Origin: Bacteroidota bacterium
GTDB taxonomy: Bacteria; Bacteroidota; Bacteroidia; SXHM01
NCBI GenBank assembly: GCA_947479755.1
Contig: CANKAM010000035.1
Span: forward strand, 1 to 39,176
Length of the DNA stretch: 39,176 nt
Direction of reading: 5' to 3'
Within the stretch, counting starts at the first letter, position 1. Every line of letters begins with the position of its first letter. The notes under the pieces were generated by a model. The model ran no database searches and was not told where the DNA came from. It saw nothing but the letters and a program-made list of their open reading frames with translations. A program made the position numbers and the translations under genes. This document shows positions 25,775-32,754 of this stretch, one piece after another.

Positions 25775-25880
25775 AAAAATGAGGTTGCGAAGTTAGTTTT
25801 AAAATTTGGTGTCGTTAGAACAATAGCATATCTTATTTGTTTGAAAAAATACGGAAATGATATTTGTTTTAAATAAAATC

Positions 25881-25888
25881 TATCTTTG
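25881..25888 (+). promoter_or_regulatory. -7 box TATCTTTG of the tRNA-Leu(UAG)-tig unit
   Basis: An exact TAnnTTTG match ending 23 nt before the tRNA 5' end. TTTG occurs at 25863-25866 but the spacing (14 nt) is shorter than usual. No other good promoter lies between here and the tig start, so the tRNA and tig are probably transcribed together. Confidence 0.7.
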
Positions 25889-25911
25889 CGCCCTGTTCAA
25901 AAAAATCACAT

Positions 25912-25992
25912 GCGGATGTGGCGTAATGGCAGCCGCGCCAGACTTAGGATCTGGTGCCGAAAGGCGTGGGGGTTCGAGTCCCTTCATCCGCA
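25912..25992 (+). tRNA. tRNA-Leu (anticodon TAG)
   Basis: An 81-nt class II tRNA. The acceptor stem GCGGATG pairs with CATCCGC (25985-25991), with discriminator A at 25992. The anticodon stem CCAGA/TCTGG surrounds the loop CTTAGGA, giving anticodon UAG for CUN leucine codons. The long variable arm TGCCGAAAGGCGT and the T loop GGTTCGAGTCC are as expected for leucine tRNA. The 3' CCA is not encoded and must be added. Confidence 0.96.
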
Positions 25993-26010
25993 CAAAAAAT
26001 GACACAATTG

Positions 26011-27375
26011 ATGAATATTAAAGAAGAAAGAAATGATGCTCTGAACGGGAGCATCATCATTGACCTCAAAGCAGACGAATATCTTCCCAAAGTTGATAAA
26101 GCGCTGAAAGAACACCAGAAAAAGGCTTCTATGCCGGGCTTTCGTCCGGGTAAAGTACCTTTCGGAGTGGTAAAAAAAATGTACGGCAAATCGGTATTGC
26201 TGGACGAGGTGAATAAAATTCTTTCTGATAGTCTTTACAATTACATCAACGAAAAACAACTTAAAATTCTCGGAAACCCAATTCCTAACAACGAGAAAAC
26301 AGGAAAGGTAGATTTTGATAACCCTTCTGATTTAAATTTTGTTTACGATTTAGGGTATGCGCCTGAATTTACATTAGACATTTCAAACAACCAGGCTTTT
26401 AAGTTTTACGAAATAAAAGTTACCGAAGAAGAATTGGTGCGTGCTGTTGAAAATATTACTATACGCAATGGCAAATTAGTAGATGTGGAAGTAGCAGGAG
26501 AAAATGATTTGCTTCACGGGATTTTTACAGAGGTTGACGACAACGGAAATGTTGTAGAAGGAGGAGTAACCAGTCATGCAGATGTGGCTTTGGCTCGTGT
26601 TAATGATGACAATCTTCGCAATACACTTTCATTATTAAAGAATGGTGCAAACACTATTGTAGAGCCGGAGAAAATCAGCGACAATGATACCGACCGTGCA
26701 GCAATGCTTGGCATTACTAAAGAGCAGGAAGCAACGATTGCAGGCAAGAAGTTTAAATTTGAACTGGAAGCAATCAAACATCTTGAACCGGCTGAAATCA
26801 ATGAAGAGTTGTTGCTGAAAATGTATCCTGCAGGCGATGTTAAAACGCTGGATGAGTTGAAAAATAAGATTGAGCAGGACATTAAAAAATACTTTGAAGT
26901 AGAAAGTGAGCGCAAACTGAAGAACGATATTGTATTAGAGTTGCTGAAGAAAACAAATCTTACATTACCTGATGAATTTTTAAAGCGTTGGTTACTTGTT
27001 ATTAATGAGAAAGGAGCAACTGCAGAACAGATTGAGCAGGAATACGACAGCTATAAAGACGGCTTAAAATGGCAGTTGATAGAAAATAAAGTTATCTCTG
27101 AAAACCAGATTGCTGTTAATGAAGAAGAACTGAAAAACGGTATCCGCAAAGAAGTATTGCGTCAGTTCGAATACTTTGGAATGCCCGACCCTGGTGAAGA
27201 GGTATTGCAAAGTATGATTCAAAACTTCATGAAAAATAAAGATGAAATCCGCAAGGTGAATGACAAGATGTATGACGAGAAAACCTTAGCACTTTACAAA
27301 GAGAAGTTTAATATTCAGAAGGTAGAAGTTACTCAGGAAGAATTCTATAATTTAGCAGCCGCTCAAACGGTATAA
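26011..27375 (+). CDS. tig: Trigger factor (ribosome-associated chaperone and peptidyl-prolyl isomerase)
   Basis: A 454-residue protein of usual Bacteroidota trigger factor length. The start chosen is ATG 26011 (MNIKEERNDALNGSIIIDLKADEYLPKVDKALK), which aligns with the family; ATG 25999 would add four residues and sit only 6 nt after the tRNA. The ribosome-binding loop is GFRPGKVPFGVVKKMYG (about residues 45-61). The middle domain is weakly conserved, as is normal in this phylum, and the C-terminal helical arms are present. It binds near the ribosomal exit tunnel and shields nascent chains. The order tig-clpP-clpX is a conserved bacterial arrangement. Confidence 0.96.
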   Translation: MNIKEERNDALNGSIIIDLKADEYLPKVDKALKEHQKKASMPGFRPGKVPFGVVKKMYGKSVLLDEVNKILSDSLYNYINEKQLKILGNPIPNNEKTGKVDFDNPSDLNFVYDLGYAPEFTLDISNNQAFKFYEIKVTEEELVRAVENITIRNGKLVDVEVAGENDLLHGIFTEVDDNGNVVEGGVTSHADVALARVNDDNLRNTLSLLKNGANTIVEPEKISDNDTDRAAMLGITKEQEATIAGKKFKFELEAIKHLEPAEINEELLLKMYPAGDVKTLDELKNKIEQDIKKYFEVESERKLKNDIVLELLKKTNLTLPDEFLKRWLLVINEKGATAEQIEQEYDSYKDGLKWQLIENKVISENQIAVNEEELKNGIRKEVLRQFEYFGMPDPGEEVLQSMIQNFMKNKDEIRKVNDKMYDEKTLALYKEKFNIQKVEVTQEEFYNLAAAQTV

Positions 27376-27391
27376 AAAACTAATTGTTGTC

Positions 27392-27413
27392 ACCCTTAGC
27401 GTAGTCGAAGGGT
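27392..27413. repeat. Short inverted repeat between tig and clpP
   Basis: ACCCTT (27392-27397) and AAGGGT (27408-27413) around AGCGTAGTCG. GTCACCCTTAGCG...AAGGG sequences are recurrent intergenic elements in Bacteroidota. There is no T-run, so it does not look like a terminator that would split tig from clpP. Confidence 0.5.
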
Positions 27414-27434
27414 ATCAAATAAAAACTTAAAATT

Positions 27435-28094
27435 ATGCAAAACGAATTTCGCAAATACGCCATACACCACAAAGGAATCAGCAGTCATTATTTTGATGAC
27501 TATACCCGTGCAATGACTCCTTATATCATTGAAGAGCGTCAGTTAAACGTTGCACAAATGGACGTTTTCTCACGTTTGATGATGGACAGAATCATTTTCC
27601 TGGGAACAGGAATTGATGACCAGATTGCAAACATCATCCAGGCACAATTGCTTTTCCTGGAATCTACTGATCCTAAAAAAGACATTCAGATTTATCTGAA
27701 CTCACCGGGAGGTTCTGTTTATGCAGGTCTTGGAATTTATGACACCATGCAATACATCGCTCCAGATGTAGCAACTATCTGCACAGGTATGGCAGCAAGT
27801 ATGGGTGCAGTATTAATGTGTGCCGGAACAAAAGGTAAACGCACAGCTTTGAAACATGCACGTGTAATGATCCACCAACCAATGGGTGGTGCACAAGGCC
27901 AGGCTTCTGACATTGAAATCACAGCGCGTGAAATTCAGAAGTTGAAAAAAGAATTGTACGAAATCATTGCTAAGCACTCAGGTCAGGATTTTGCAAAAGT
28001 TGAAGCAGACAGCGACCGCGATTATTGGATGATTGCCGAAGAAGCAAAAGCCTATGGTATGCTGGATGAGGTGTTGGTGAGAAAAGAGAAATAA
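27435..28094 (+). CDS. clpP: ATP-dependent Clp protease proteolytic subunit
   Basis: A 219-residue serine protease subunit. The catalytic triad is in place: Ser122 in GMAASMGAVL, His147 in VMIHQPMGG and the Asp in DSDRDYWM. The family motifs LNSPGGSVYAGLGIYDTMQ and IDDQIANIIQAQLLFLE are intact. The N-terminal 30 residues (YAIHHKGISSHYFDDY) are a short Bacteroidota-type extension that is probably processed. Fourteen subunits form a barrel that degrades proteins fed by ClpX, encoded 500 nt downstream with a lipoprotein gene between. Confidence 0.97.
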   Translation: MQNEFRKYAIHHKGISSHYFDDYTRAMTPYIIEERQLNVAQMDVFSRLMMDRIIFLGTGIDDQIANIIQAQLLFLESTDPKKDIQIYLNSPGGSVYAGLGIYDTMQYIAPDVATICTGMAASMGAVLMCAGTKGKRTALKHARVMIHQPMGGAQGQASDIEITAREIQKLKKELYEIIAKHSGQDFAKVEADSDRDYWMIAEEAKAYGMLDEVLVRKEK

Positions 28095-28101
28095 TCACAC
28101 T

Positions 28102-28476
28102 ATGATTAAGAAACTGTTGTTGTCTGTATTTGTTGTTGCGGCTCTTACGAGTTGCAATAAAGACAAATACGTTGTAGAATATGTAGTTGACTGTAATACC
28201 TGCACCGTCAGCTACTGGGATGAAAACTCAACTTACATTGAGCGTATTCCTTCTACAGGAAACTGGACTTATAGTTTTGAAGGTACACAAGATAACAAGA
28301 TTTCTGTTGCTGCCCAAAGCCAGCTTTGTCTGGATACAGCAGCATGTGCAGATACCTTGCAATTGCTTGCCGATAGCGTTTACGTTTCGGTTAAAGTTGA
28401 TGGCAAAGTAATAGAAAGCGCAAGCCAGGGAAATCGTGAGTTTGCAGCTGCATGGGTTGAGATTTTCTTAGAATAA
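28102..28476 (+). CDS. Small lipoprotein of unknown function between clpP and clpX
   Basis: A 124-residue lipoprotein: signal MIKKLLLSVFVVAALTSC with lipobox LTSC, Cys18. The mature part has several cysteines (DCNTC, LCLDTAAC) and alternating hydrophobic strands (YVVEYVVDC, SVYVSVKVDGKVIESAS), suggesting a small beta-sandwich. I do not recognise a family, though a similar DUF-type beta-sandwich would be common in this phylum. It starts 7 nt after clpP's stop, so it is co-transcribed with clpP. The 117-nt gap to clpX contains a TACCTTTA box at 28561 and no terminator. Confidence 0.8.
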   Translation: MIKKLLLSVFVVAALTSCNKDKYVVEYVVDCNTCTVSYWDENSTYIERIPSTGNWTYSFEGTQDNKISVAAQSQLCLDTAACADTLQLLADSVYVSVKVDGKVIESASQGNREFAAAWVEIFLE

Positions 28477-28560
28477 CACTACGTTGTTAATAACCTCTTA
28501 TCAGGTTACTGAACCCTCAGCACAATTTGTGGGTATAATTACCGTTTAAATAATAGTTTA

Positions 28561-28568
28561 TACCTTTA
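28561..28568 (+). promoter_or_regulatory. Candidate -7 box TACCTTTA for clpX
   Basis: One mismatch (final A for G) to TAnnTTTG, 25 nt upstream of the clpX ATG. No -33 element at normal spacing was seen. Confidence 0.35.
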
Positions 28569-28593
28569 CAATTCACATTTCTCCACTCACATC

Positions 28594-29829
28594 ATGGATA
28601 AAGAAAAAATAAAATGCTCGTTCTGCGATCGCGATAAACGCGATACAGCAGTTTTGATAGCTGGAATTTCAGGACACATTTGCGATAAATGCATTGAGCA
28701 GGCGCAGTTCATTATCCGTGAAGAATTGAGCGGAAAAGAAAAAGGTCAGTTCTCTAACCTGAACCTGCTGAAACCCCAGGAAATAAAGAAATACCTTGAT
28801 GAATATATCATCGGACAGGATGAGGCTAAAAAGGTATTGGCGGTTGCTGTTTACAATCACTTTAAACGCCTTACCCAAAAGATTGGAAGGAAAGATGAGG
28901 ATGTAGATATTGAAAAATCAAACATCATTATGGTGGGCGAAACGGGAACAGGAAAAACCCTATTGGCGCGCACCATCGCTAACTTATTGCATGTTCCTTT
29001 TTGTATTGCTGATGCAACTGTTTTGACCGAAGCCGGTTATGTGGGTGAAGATGTGGAAAGCATTCTTTCTCGCTTATTGCAGGCAGCGGATTACGATGTG
29101 GCAGCAGCAGAGCGCGGAATAGTATTTATTGATGAGATTGATAAAATTGCCCGTAAAGGAGATAATGCTTCCATCACACGTGATGTATCAGGTGAAGGAG
29201 TTCAACAAGGTTTATTGAAACTGTTGGAAGGTTCAACTGTAAATATTCCACCTCAAGGCGGAAGAAAACATCCTGAGCAGAAATTAGTTTCGTTAAACAC
29301 TCGCAACATCCTTTTTATTTGCGGTGGCGCGTTTGATGGCATCGACAGAATTATCGGAAAACGTATGCTTACGCAGTCTATTGGTTACACTAAAGACAAA
29401 GGTGCTGAGAATGTGGATAAAACTAATTTCCTGCAATATATTACTGCTCCTGACTTGAAAAAATTCGGACTTATTCCTGAGTTAATTGGAAGGTTGCCGA
29501 TTGTTACACACCTGAACCCACTTACAAAAGATGTGCTTCAGCGTATTCTGGTTGAGCCAAAAAATGCACTCATAAAACAATACGTTAAGTTGTTTAAGAT
29601 TGACGGTGTTGATTTGAAAATTGAAAAAGATGTACTTGAACTTATAGTTGATAAAGCGGTTGAATTCAAGCTGGGTGCCAGAGGCTTACGCTCTATTTGC
29701 GAAGCAATACTTCTGGATACTATGTTTGACCTTCCTTCTCAAAAGGACATCAAATCAGTAAATATCACGCTTGATTTTGCACTCGAAAAATTAGAGAAAG
29801 CAAAGATTTCAAAGTTGAAAGCAGCTTAA
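28594..29829 (+). CDS. clpX: ATP-dependent Clp protease ATP-binding subunit ClpX
   Basis: A 411-residue AAA+ unfoldase. The N-terminal zinc-binding domain has CSFC and HICDKC. Walker A is GETGTGKT (residues 115-122), Walker B IVFIDEIDKIA, and the box VII/sensor 2 region GARGLRSICEAILLD is present near the C-terminus. The ClpP-docking IGF-type loop appears as IGYTKDKG or lies close to it; I cannot place it with confidence. It recognises tagged substrates and threads them into ClpP. Length and motifs are normal. The TAA stop lies within a palindrome shared with the convergent neighbour. Confidence 0.97.
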   Translation: MDKEKIKCSFCDRDKRDTAVLIAGISGHICDKCIEQAQFIIREELSGKEKGQFSNLNLLKPQEIKKYLDEYIIGQDEAKKVLAVAVYNHFKRLTQKIGRKDEDVDIEKSNIIMVGETGTGKTLLARTIANLLHVPFCIADATVLTEAGYVGEDVESILSRLLQAADYDVAAAERGIVFIDEIDKIARKGDNASITRDVSGEGVQQGLLKLLEGSTVNIPPQGGRKHPEQKLVSLNTRNILFICGGAFDGIDRIIGKRMLTQSIGYTKDKGAENVDKTNFLQYITAPDLKKFGLIPELIGRLPIVTHLNPLTKDVLQRILVEPKNALIKQYVKLFKIDGVDLKIEKDVLELIVDKAVEFKLGARGLRSICEAILLDTMFDLPSQKDIKSVNITLDFALEKLEKAKISKLKAA

Positions 29830-29839
29830 GCTTTAAGCT
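29823..29839. repeat. 17-bp palindrome holding the stop codons of two convergent genes
   Basis: AGCTTAA (29823-29829) and TTAAGCT (29833-29839) around GCT. The clpX stop TAA is 27-29 and the desaturase stop (TTA on the plus strand) is 29833-29835, so each arm holds one stop. There is no T-run; only a 3-nt gap separates the genes. Confidence 0.6.
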
Positions 29840-30744
29840 AAATTCTGATCCTTTCTCAATTCATCTGAAGTCTTGGTAGAACCATCATGACTCCATCCCG
29901 GAGGCATGAAAAGATATTTCAGTTTTGTTATAAAATCAGGGGCACGTTTTAAATCCTTTGCAATCGAAAAATATTCATGACTTGCGATTTTAAAAAGGTT
30001 GTAGGTGTGAATATTTGTAGTCAATCCATAAACCACAGGTTCTGAATCTTCTTCCTTTGCAAAGGTTCCAAGCAGTCTATCCCATATAATGAAAATGCCT
30101 GCGTGGTTACGATCAAGATAACGCACATTGCTGGCATGATGCACACGGTGATGAGAAGGCGTATTCATAAACCACTCTAAAAAGCCCAATGTTTTTATGG
30201 TTTTGGTGTGTACCCAAAACTGGTAAATGAGACTGAAACTCATCATAATCATAACCATCAGCGGAGGAAAACCAATGACAGGAAGCCACAGCCAGAAAAC
30301 ATATTTGTAAAGTATCTCGGTCCAGCTTTGACGCAAGGCAACAGCCAGATTATAATTCACTGAGGAGTGATGATTAACATGTGCAGCCCAGAGAATTCTG
30401 ACGTGGTGGCTTAAACGATGATGCCAGTAAAAACTAAAATCGTCCATGAACAGCAGAAGCAGCCAGGCCCACCAGTATTTCAGATTATCAGCCATGCTCA
30501 TCACATTGATTTCGCGCAACTGTGGAAATATGGCAAACTGATTTAGCCATGTGAAGATGCCAAACGCAGCAGCTTTCACAAATACGCCTATGGCTAATGA
30601 ACCAAGTCCCATTCCGATACTTGAAATGCTGTCGATGGGCTTATGCACATGCATGCGCATTTTATGGCTCAGGTAAAGCTCAATAAAAATAAGTGCTAAA
30701 AAGCCGGGAATAAACCAAACGGTGGGGTCTTGCCAAGGTTCCAT
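29833..30744 (-). CDS. Sterol desaturase / fatty acid hydroxylase superfamily membrane oxidase
   Basis: A 303-residue multi-pass membrane protein with four or five hydrophobic segments (starting WFIPGFLALIFIELYL). The di-iron histidine motifs of the family are all visible: HHRLSHH (about residues 108-114), HVNHHS (121-126) and HHRVHH (about 198-203), plus NHAGIFIIWDRLLGTF. The enzyme family uses a di-iron centre and O2 to hydroxylate or desaturate lipid substrates; bacterial members act on fatty acids, sterol-like lipids or carotenoids, and the substrate cannot be told here. It stands alone, convergent with clpX. Confidence 0.9.
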   Translation of the reverse strand: MEPWQDPTVWFIPGFLALIFIELYLSHKMRMHVHKPIDSISSIGMGLGSLAIGVFVKAAAFGIFTWLNQFAIFPQLREINVMSMADNLKYWWAWLLLLFMDDFSFYWHHRLSHHVRILWAAHVNHHSSVNYNLAVALRQSWTEILYKYVFWLWLPVIGFPPLMVMIMMSFSLIYQFWVHTKTIKTLGFLEWFMNTPSHHRVHHASNVRYLDRNHAGIFIIWDRLLGTFAKEEDSEPVVYGLTTNIHTYNLFKIASHEYFSIAKDLKRAPDFITKLKYLFMPPGWSHDGSTKTSDELRKDQNLA

Positions 30745-30858
30745 AAAAAAAATGTTTTCGCGAAATTACTCCATTTGTGTTTATAAAGCATTGATTGTCT
30801 AATGATATTTATCAAGACTTTACAGCATTGAATAATTAGTTGCGGAAAGAAAATATTT

Positions 30859-30866
30859 TACCTTTG
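30859..30866 (+). promoter_or_regulatory. -7 box TACCTTTG of the tRNA-Leu(GAG) unit
   Basis: An exact TAnnTTTG match, 9 nt before the tRNA 5' end, so the pre-tRNA leader would be only a few nucleotides. Confidence 0.7.
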
Positions 30867-30875
30867 CGCCTCGCT

Positions 30876-30958
30876 GCCCGGGTGGCGAAATTGGCAGACG
30901 CACCATCTTGAGGGGGTGGCGCCTTACAGGTGTACGAGTTCGAATCTCGTTCCGGGCA
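30876..30958 (+). tRNA. tRNA-Leu (anticodon GAG)
   Basis: An 83-nt class II tRNA. Acceptor GCCCGGG pairs with TCCGGGC (30951-30957, one G-T), discriminator A at 30958. Anticodon stem CCATC/GGTGG (one T-G pair) around TTGAGGG gives anticodon GAG. Variable arm GCGCCTTACAGGTGT and T loop AGTTCGAATCT are normal. CCA is not encoded. Confidence 0.96.
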
Positions 30959-30975
30959 CAACAAATAAAATAACA

Positions 30976-31869
30976 ATGAACAAAGCGAAAATAGCAGTTA
31001 CATTTATTACTCTGGCATCGCTTTGTCTCTTTTCGTACTCGGTTTCGGCTCAAAAACTTTATTTCTGCAAAGGATATTCTGAAACTGGCGAGCCAAAGGG
31101 CGTTGCCGAAGACTTTACTTTTGATAGCAAAGGAACTGAAGTGACCTTTCTTTATAACAACGGAAGAACAACATTCAATTTTGCTTCGCTGTTTTTTGTA
31201 ATTGAAAATACAGGCACAAAAAAAACTGACAAGGTTGAGTTTAAAGTTGCGCAAAACCGCAACTGGGATGCCACTAAATATACCTTTAAAGAAGAGGGCT
31301 ATTATTCAGTTTCGGTTTTTGGTAACGATAATAAACTGTTAGCAAAGTCTCTTGTAAAGATAGGCTCGCCTAAAACAAAGGAAACGGTAAAAGAAGAAGT
31401 GAAGAAAGAGGCTGTGAGTAAAGAAGTTGTTAATGTTGAACAGAAAAAAGTTGAGGAAAAAGAGGTTGTTGCGGAAGTAAAAGTTGAACAGCAACAAGAA
31501 AGCAAAAAGGTGAAAGAAATACTATATTATGATGACTTGAAAGTGATTTTTTGCGAACAATTTAAAGAAGGGAAAATTGTAAATGAGAAAACCAATTATA
31601 AAATGAGTGACCTTGGCGCTTATGTAGAGATAGTGCTGCAAAGCCCGAAAATATTAAATACAGGAAGCATCACTGTTGACATTTGGAAAAAAGAAACCGA
31701 AGGCAACTCCTACAGCGAGCATGTAGATGAACAGGAATTGAAACTTGAACGCAAAAGCAAACAAGTTAATTTTCACCGTTCGTTTTTCAAGCCTGGAGAA
31801 TATAAGTTCTCTTTTTTTAATGAGAATGCAGTGTGGATGACTACCGGTTACATTACCGTTACTCACTAA
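30976..31869 (+). CDS. Secreted protein of unknown function with internal duplication
   Basis: A 297-residue exported protein from ATG 30976, 17 nt after tRNA-Leu(GAG); a longer frame begins inside the tRNA and is not credible. Signal peptide residues 1-26 (LCLFSYSVSAQ). The mature protein has two beta-rich halves joined by a Lys/Glu/Val-rich linker (about 135-185). The halves look homologous: YFCKGYSETGEPKGVAEDFT against IFCEQFKEGKIVNEKTNYKM, and EEGYYSVSVFGNDNKLL against KPGEYKFSFFNENAVWM. I do not recognise the family. No membrane anchor or T9SS tail is seen, so it is probably periplasmic. Confidence 0.8.
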   Translation: MNKAKIAVTFITLASLCLFSYSVSAQKLYFCKGYSETGEPKGVAEDFTFDSKGTEVTFLYNNGRTTFNFASLFFVIENTGTKKTDKVEFKVAQNRNWDATKYTFKEEGYYSVSVFGNDNKLLAKSLVKIGSPKTKETVKEEVKKEAVSKEVVNVEQKKVEEKEVVAEVKVEQQQESKKVKEILYYDDLKVIFCEQFKEGKIVNEKTNYKMSDLGAYVEIVLQSPKILNTGSITVDIWKKETEGNSYSEHVDEQELKLERKSKQVNFHRSFFKPGEYKFSFFNENAVWMTTGYITVTH

Positions 31870-31945
31870 GAATGATTTTTATCATTACCTGATTGCTTTA
31901 AAACATATTATCTACTTTCGTTTAATAAACCTAAATACAAACACA

Positions 31946-32701
31946 ATGAAAAAAATAATTTCTTACTCATTTGCCATAATGATTTCAACATCATTGGCAT
32001 TTGCACAAAACAGCTACACAGCTAAAAAAGATATGACTTTGAAATTTAAAGGCGAAGACGGAACCAATGCAAGTGCAGTAGTTTGGAATCCTGACAAACA
32101 TGTATATTATTCCGTTATCGCGGGTAATGGTGATTTTCCATTGGAAACATTTTCGCAAAGCGGCAATGTTCAATATACAGCTACAGCAGGCGTTGACACC
32201 CGAGGAATTTGGTATAACGCCTCAACAGGAAAATTGGAAGGTAACGGATACGGTGACGTAGGTTATTTTAATTGCAACCTGAATGCCAGTGGTGAGCCCC
32301 GTGCAGCTGAAGTAACTTACATCGGACAAAATCAACCTGATGGTAACTGCGTAGCTGCATTTGACGGTAAAAAGGTTTACTTTTATTATGAGGGTAAAAT
32401 CTATTCCTACAGCACAAAAGGAAAAGCTGGAAAATCATTTGAAGCCCAAAACTTGCCTGCTGGTATTTCAGTATTAAATACCACCACTGTTGTTTACACA
32501 GGCAGAAAAGGCGAAGAATTTGGTTTGCTTGATTATGATGCTAAAAGAGTTTATCTACTTGATAAAAAAGGAAAATATAAAGCATTCGTAATTCTTCCTT
32601 CATCAGCTGTTACTCACGATATGTTTCGTTTTTCTTTTTCCAACGGAAATATCTGGCTCTACGATGTGGACACCCGCAGTTGGACAGGCTTCTCTTTTTA
32701 A
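31946..32701 (+). CDS. Secreted beta-rich protein of unknown function
   Basis: A 251-residue exported protein: signal peptide residues 1-20 (ISTSLAFAQ). The mature part shows repeating beta-strand blocks (KHVYYSVIAGNG, GIWYNASTGKLEGNGYGD, KKVYFYYEGKIYSYSTKGK, GLLDYDAKRVYLLDKKGKYK, GNIWLYDVDTRSWTGF) that suggest a small propeller. No catalytic motif is recognisable. It follows the previous secreted protein gene by 76 nt and ends at a strong terminator, so the two may form one unit with the tRNA. Confidence 0.8.
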   Translation: MKKIISYSFAIMISTSLAFAQNSYTAKKDMTLKFKGEDGTNASAVVWNPDKHVYYSVIAGNGDFPLETFSQSGNVQYTATAGVDTRGIWYNASTGKLEGNGYGDVGYFNCNLNASGEPRAAEVTYIGQNQPDGNCVAAFDGKKVYFYYEGKIYSYSTKGKAGKSFEAQNLPAGISVLNTTTVVYTGRKGEEFGLLDYDAKRVYLLDKKGKYKAFVILPSSAVTHDMFRFSFSNGNIWLYDVDTRSWTGFSF

Positions 32702-32721
32702 GTGAAAATATTTTTAAATGA

Positions 32722-32754
32722 AATAGCTCACCAGAAATGGTGGGCTATTTTTTT
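32722..32754. terminator. Bidirectional intrinsic terminator
   Basis: AATAGCTCACCA (32722-32733) and TGGTGGGCTATT (32738-32749) form a 12-bp stem with one T-G wobble and loop GAAA, followed by a T-run. An A-rich left flank lets it serve the minus-strand gene too, whose TAA stop (32753-32755) lies in the T-run. Confidence 0.9.

Noticed and set aside
25954-25998. Extended N-terminus of trigger factor starting inside tRNA-Leu
   Set aside because: The extra residues translate the tRNA sequence. The family start MNIKEERNDAL is present at 26011.
30820-31254. Minus-strand 144-codon ORF across tRNA-Leu(GAG)
   Set aside because: It reads the complement of the tRNA (CARNEIRTRTPVRR-like), a common artefact over tRNA genes, and overlaps a secreted protein gene.
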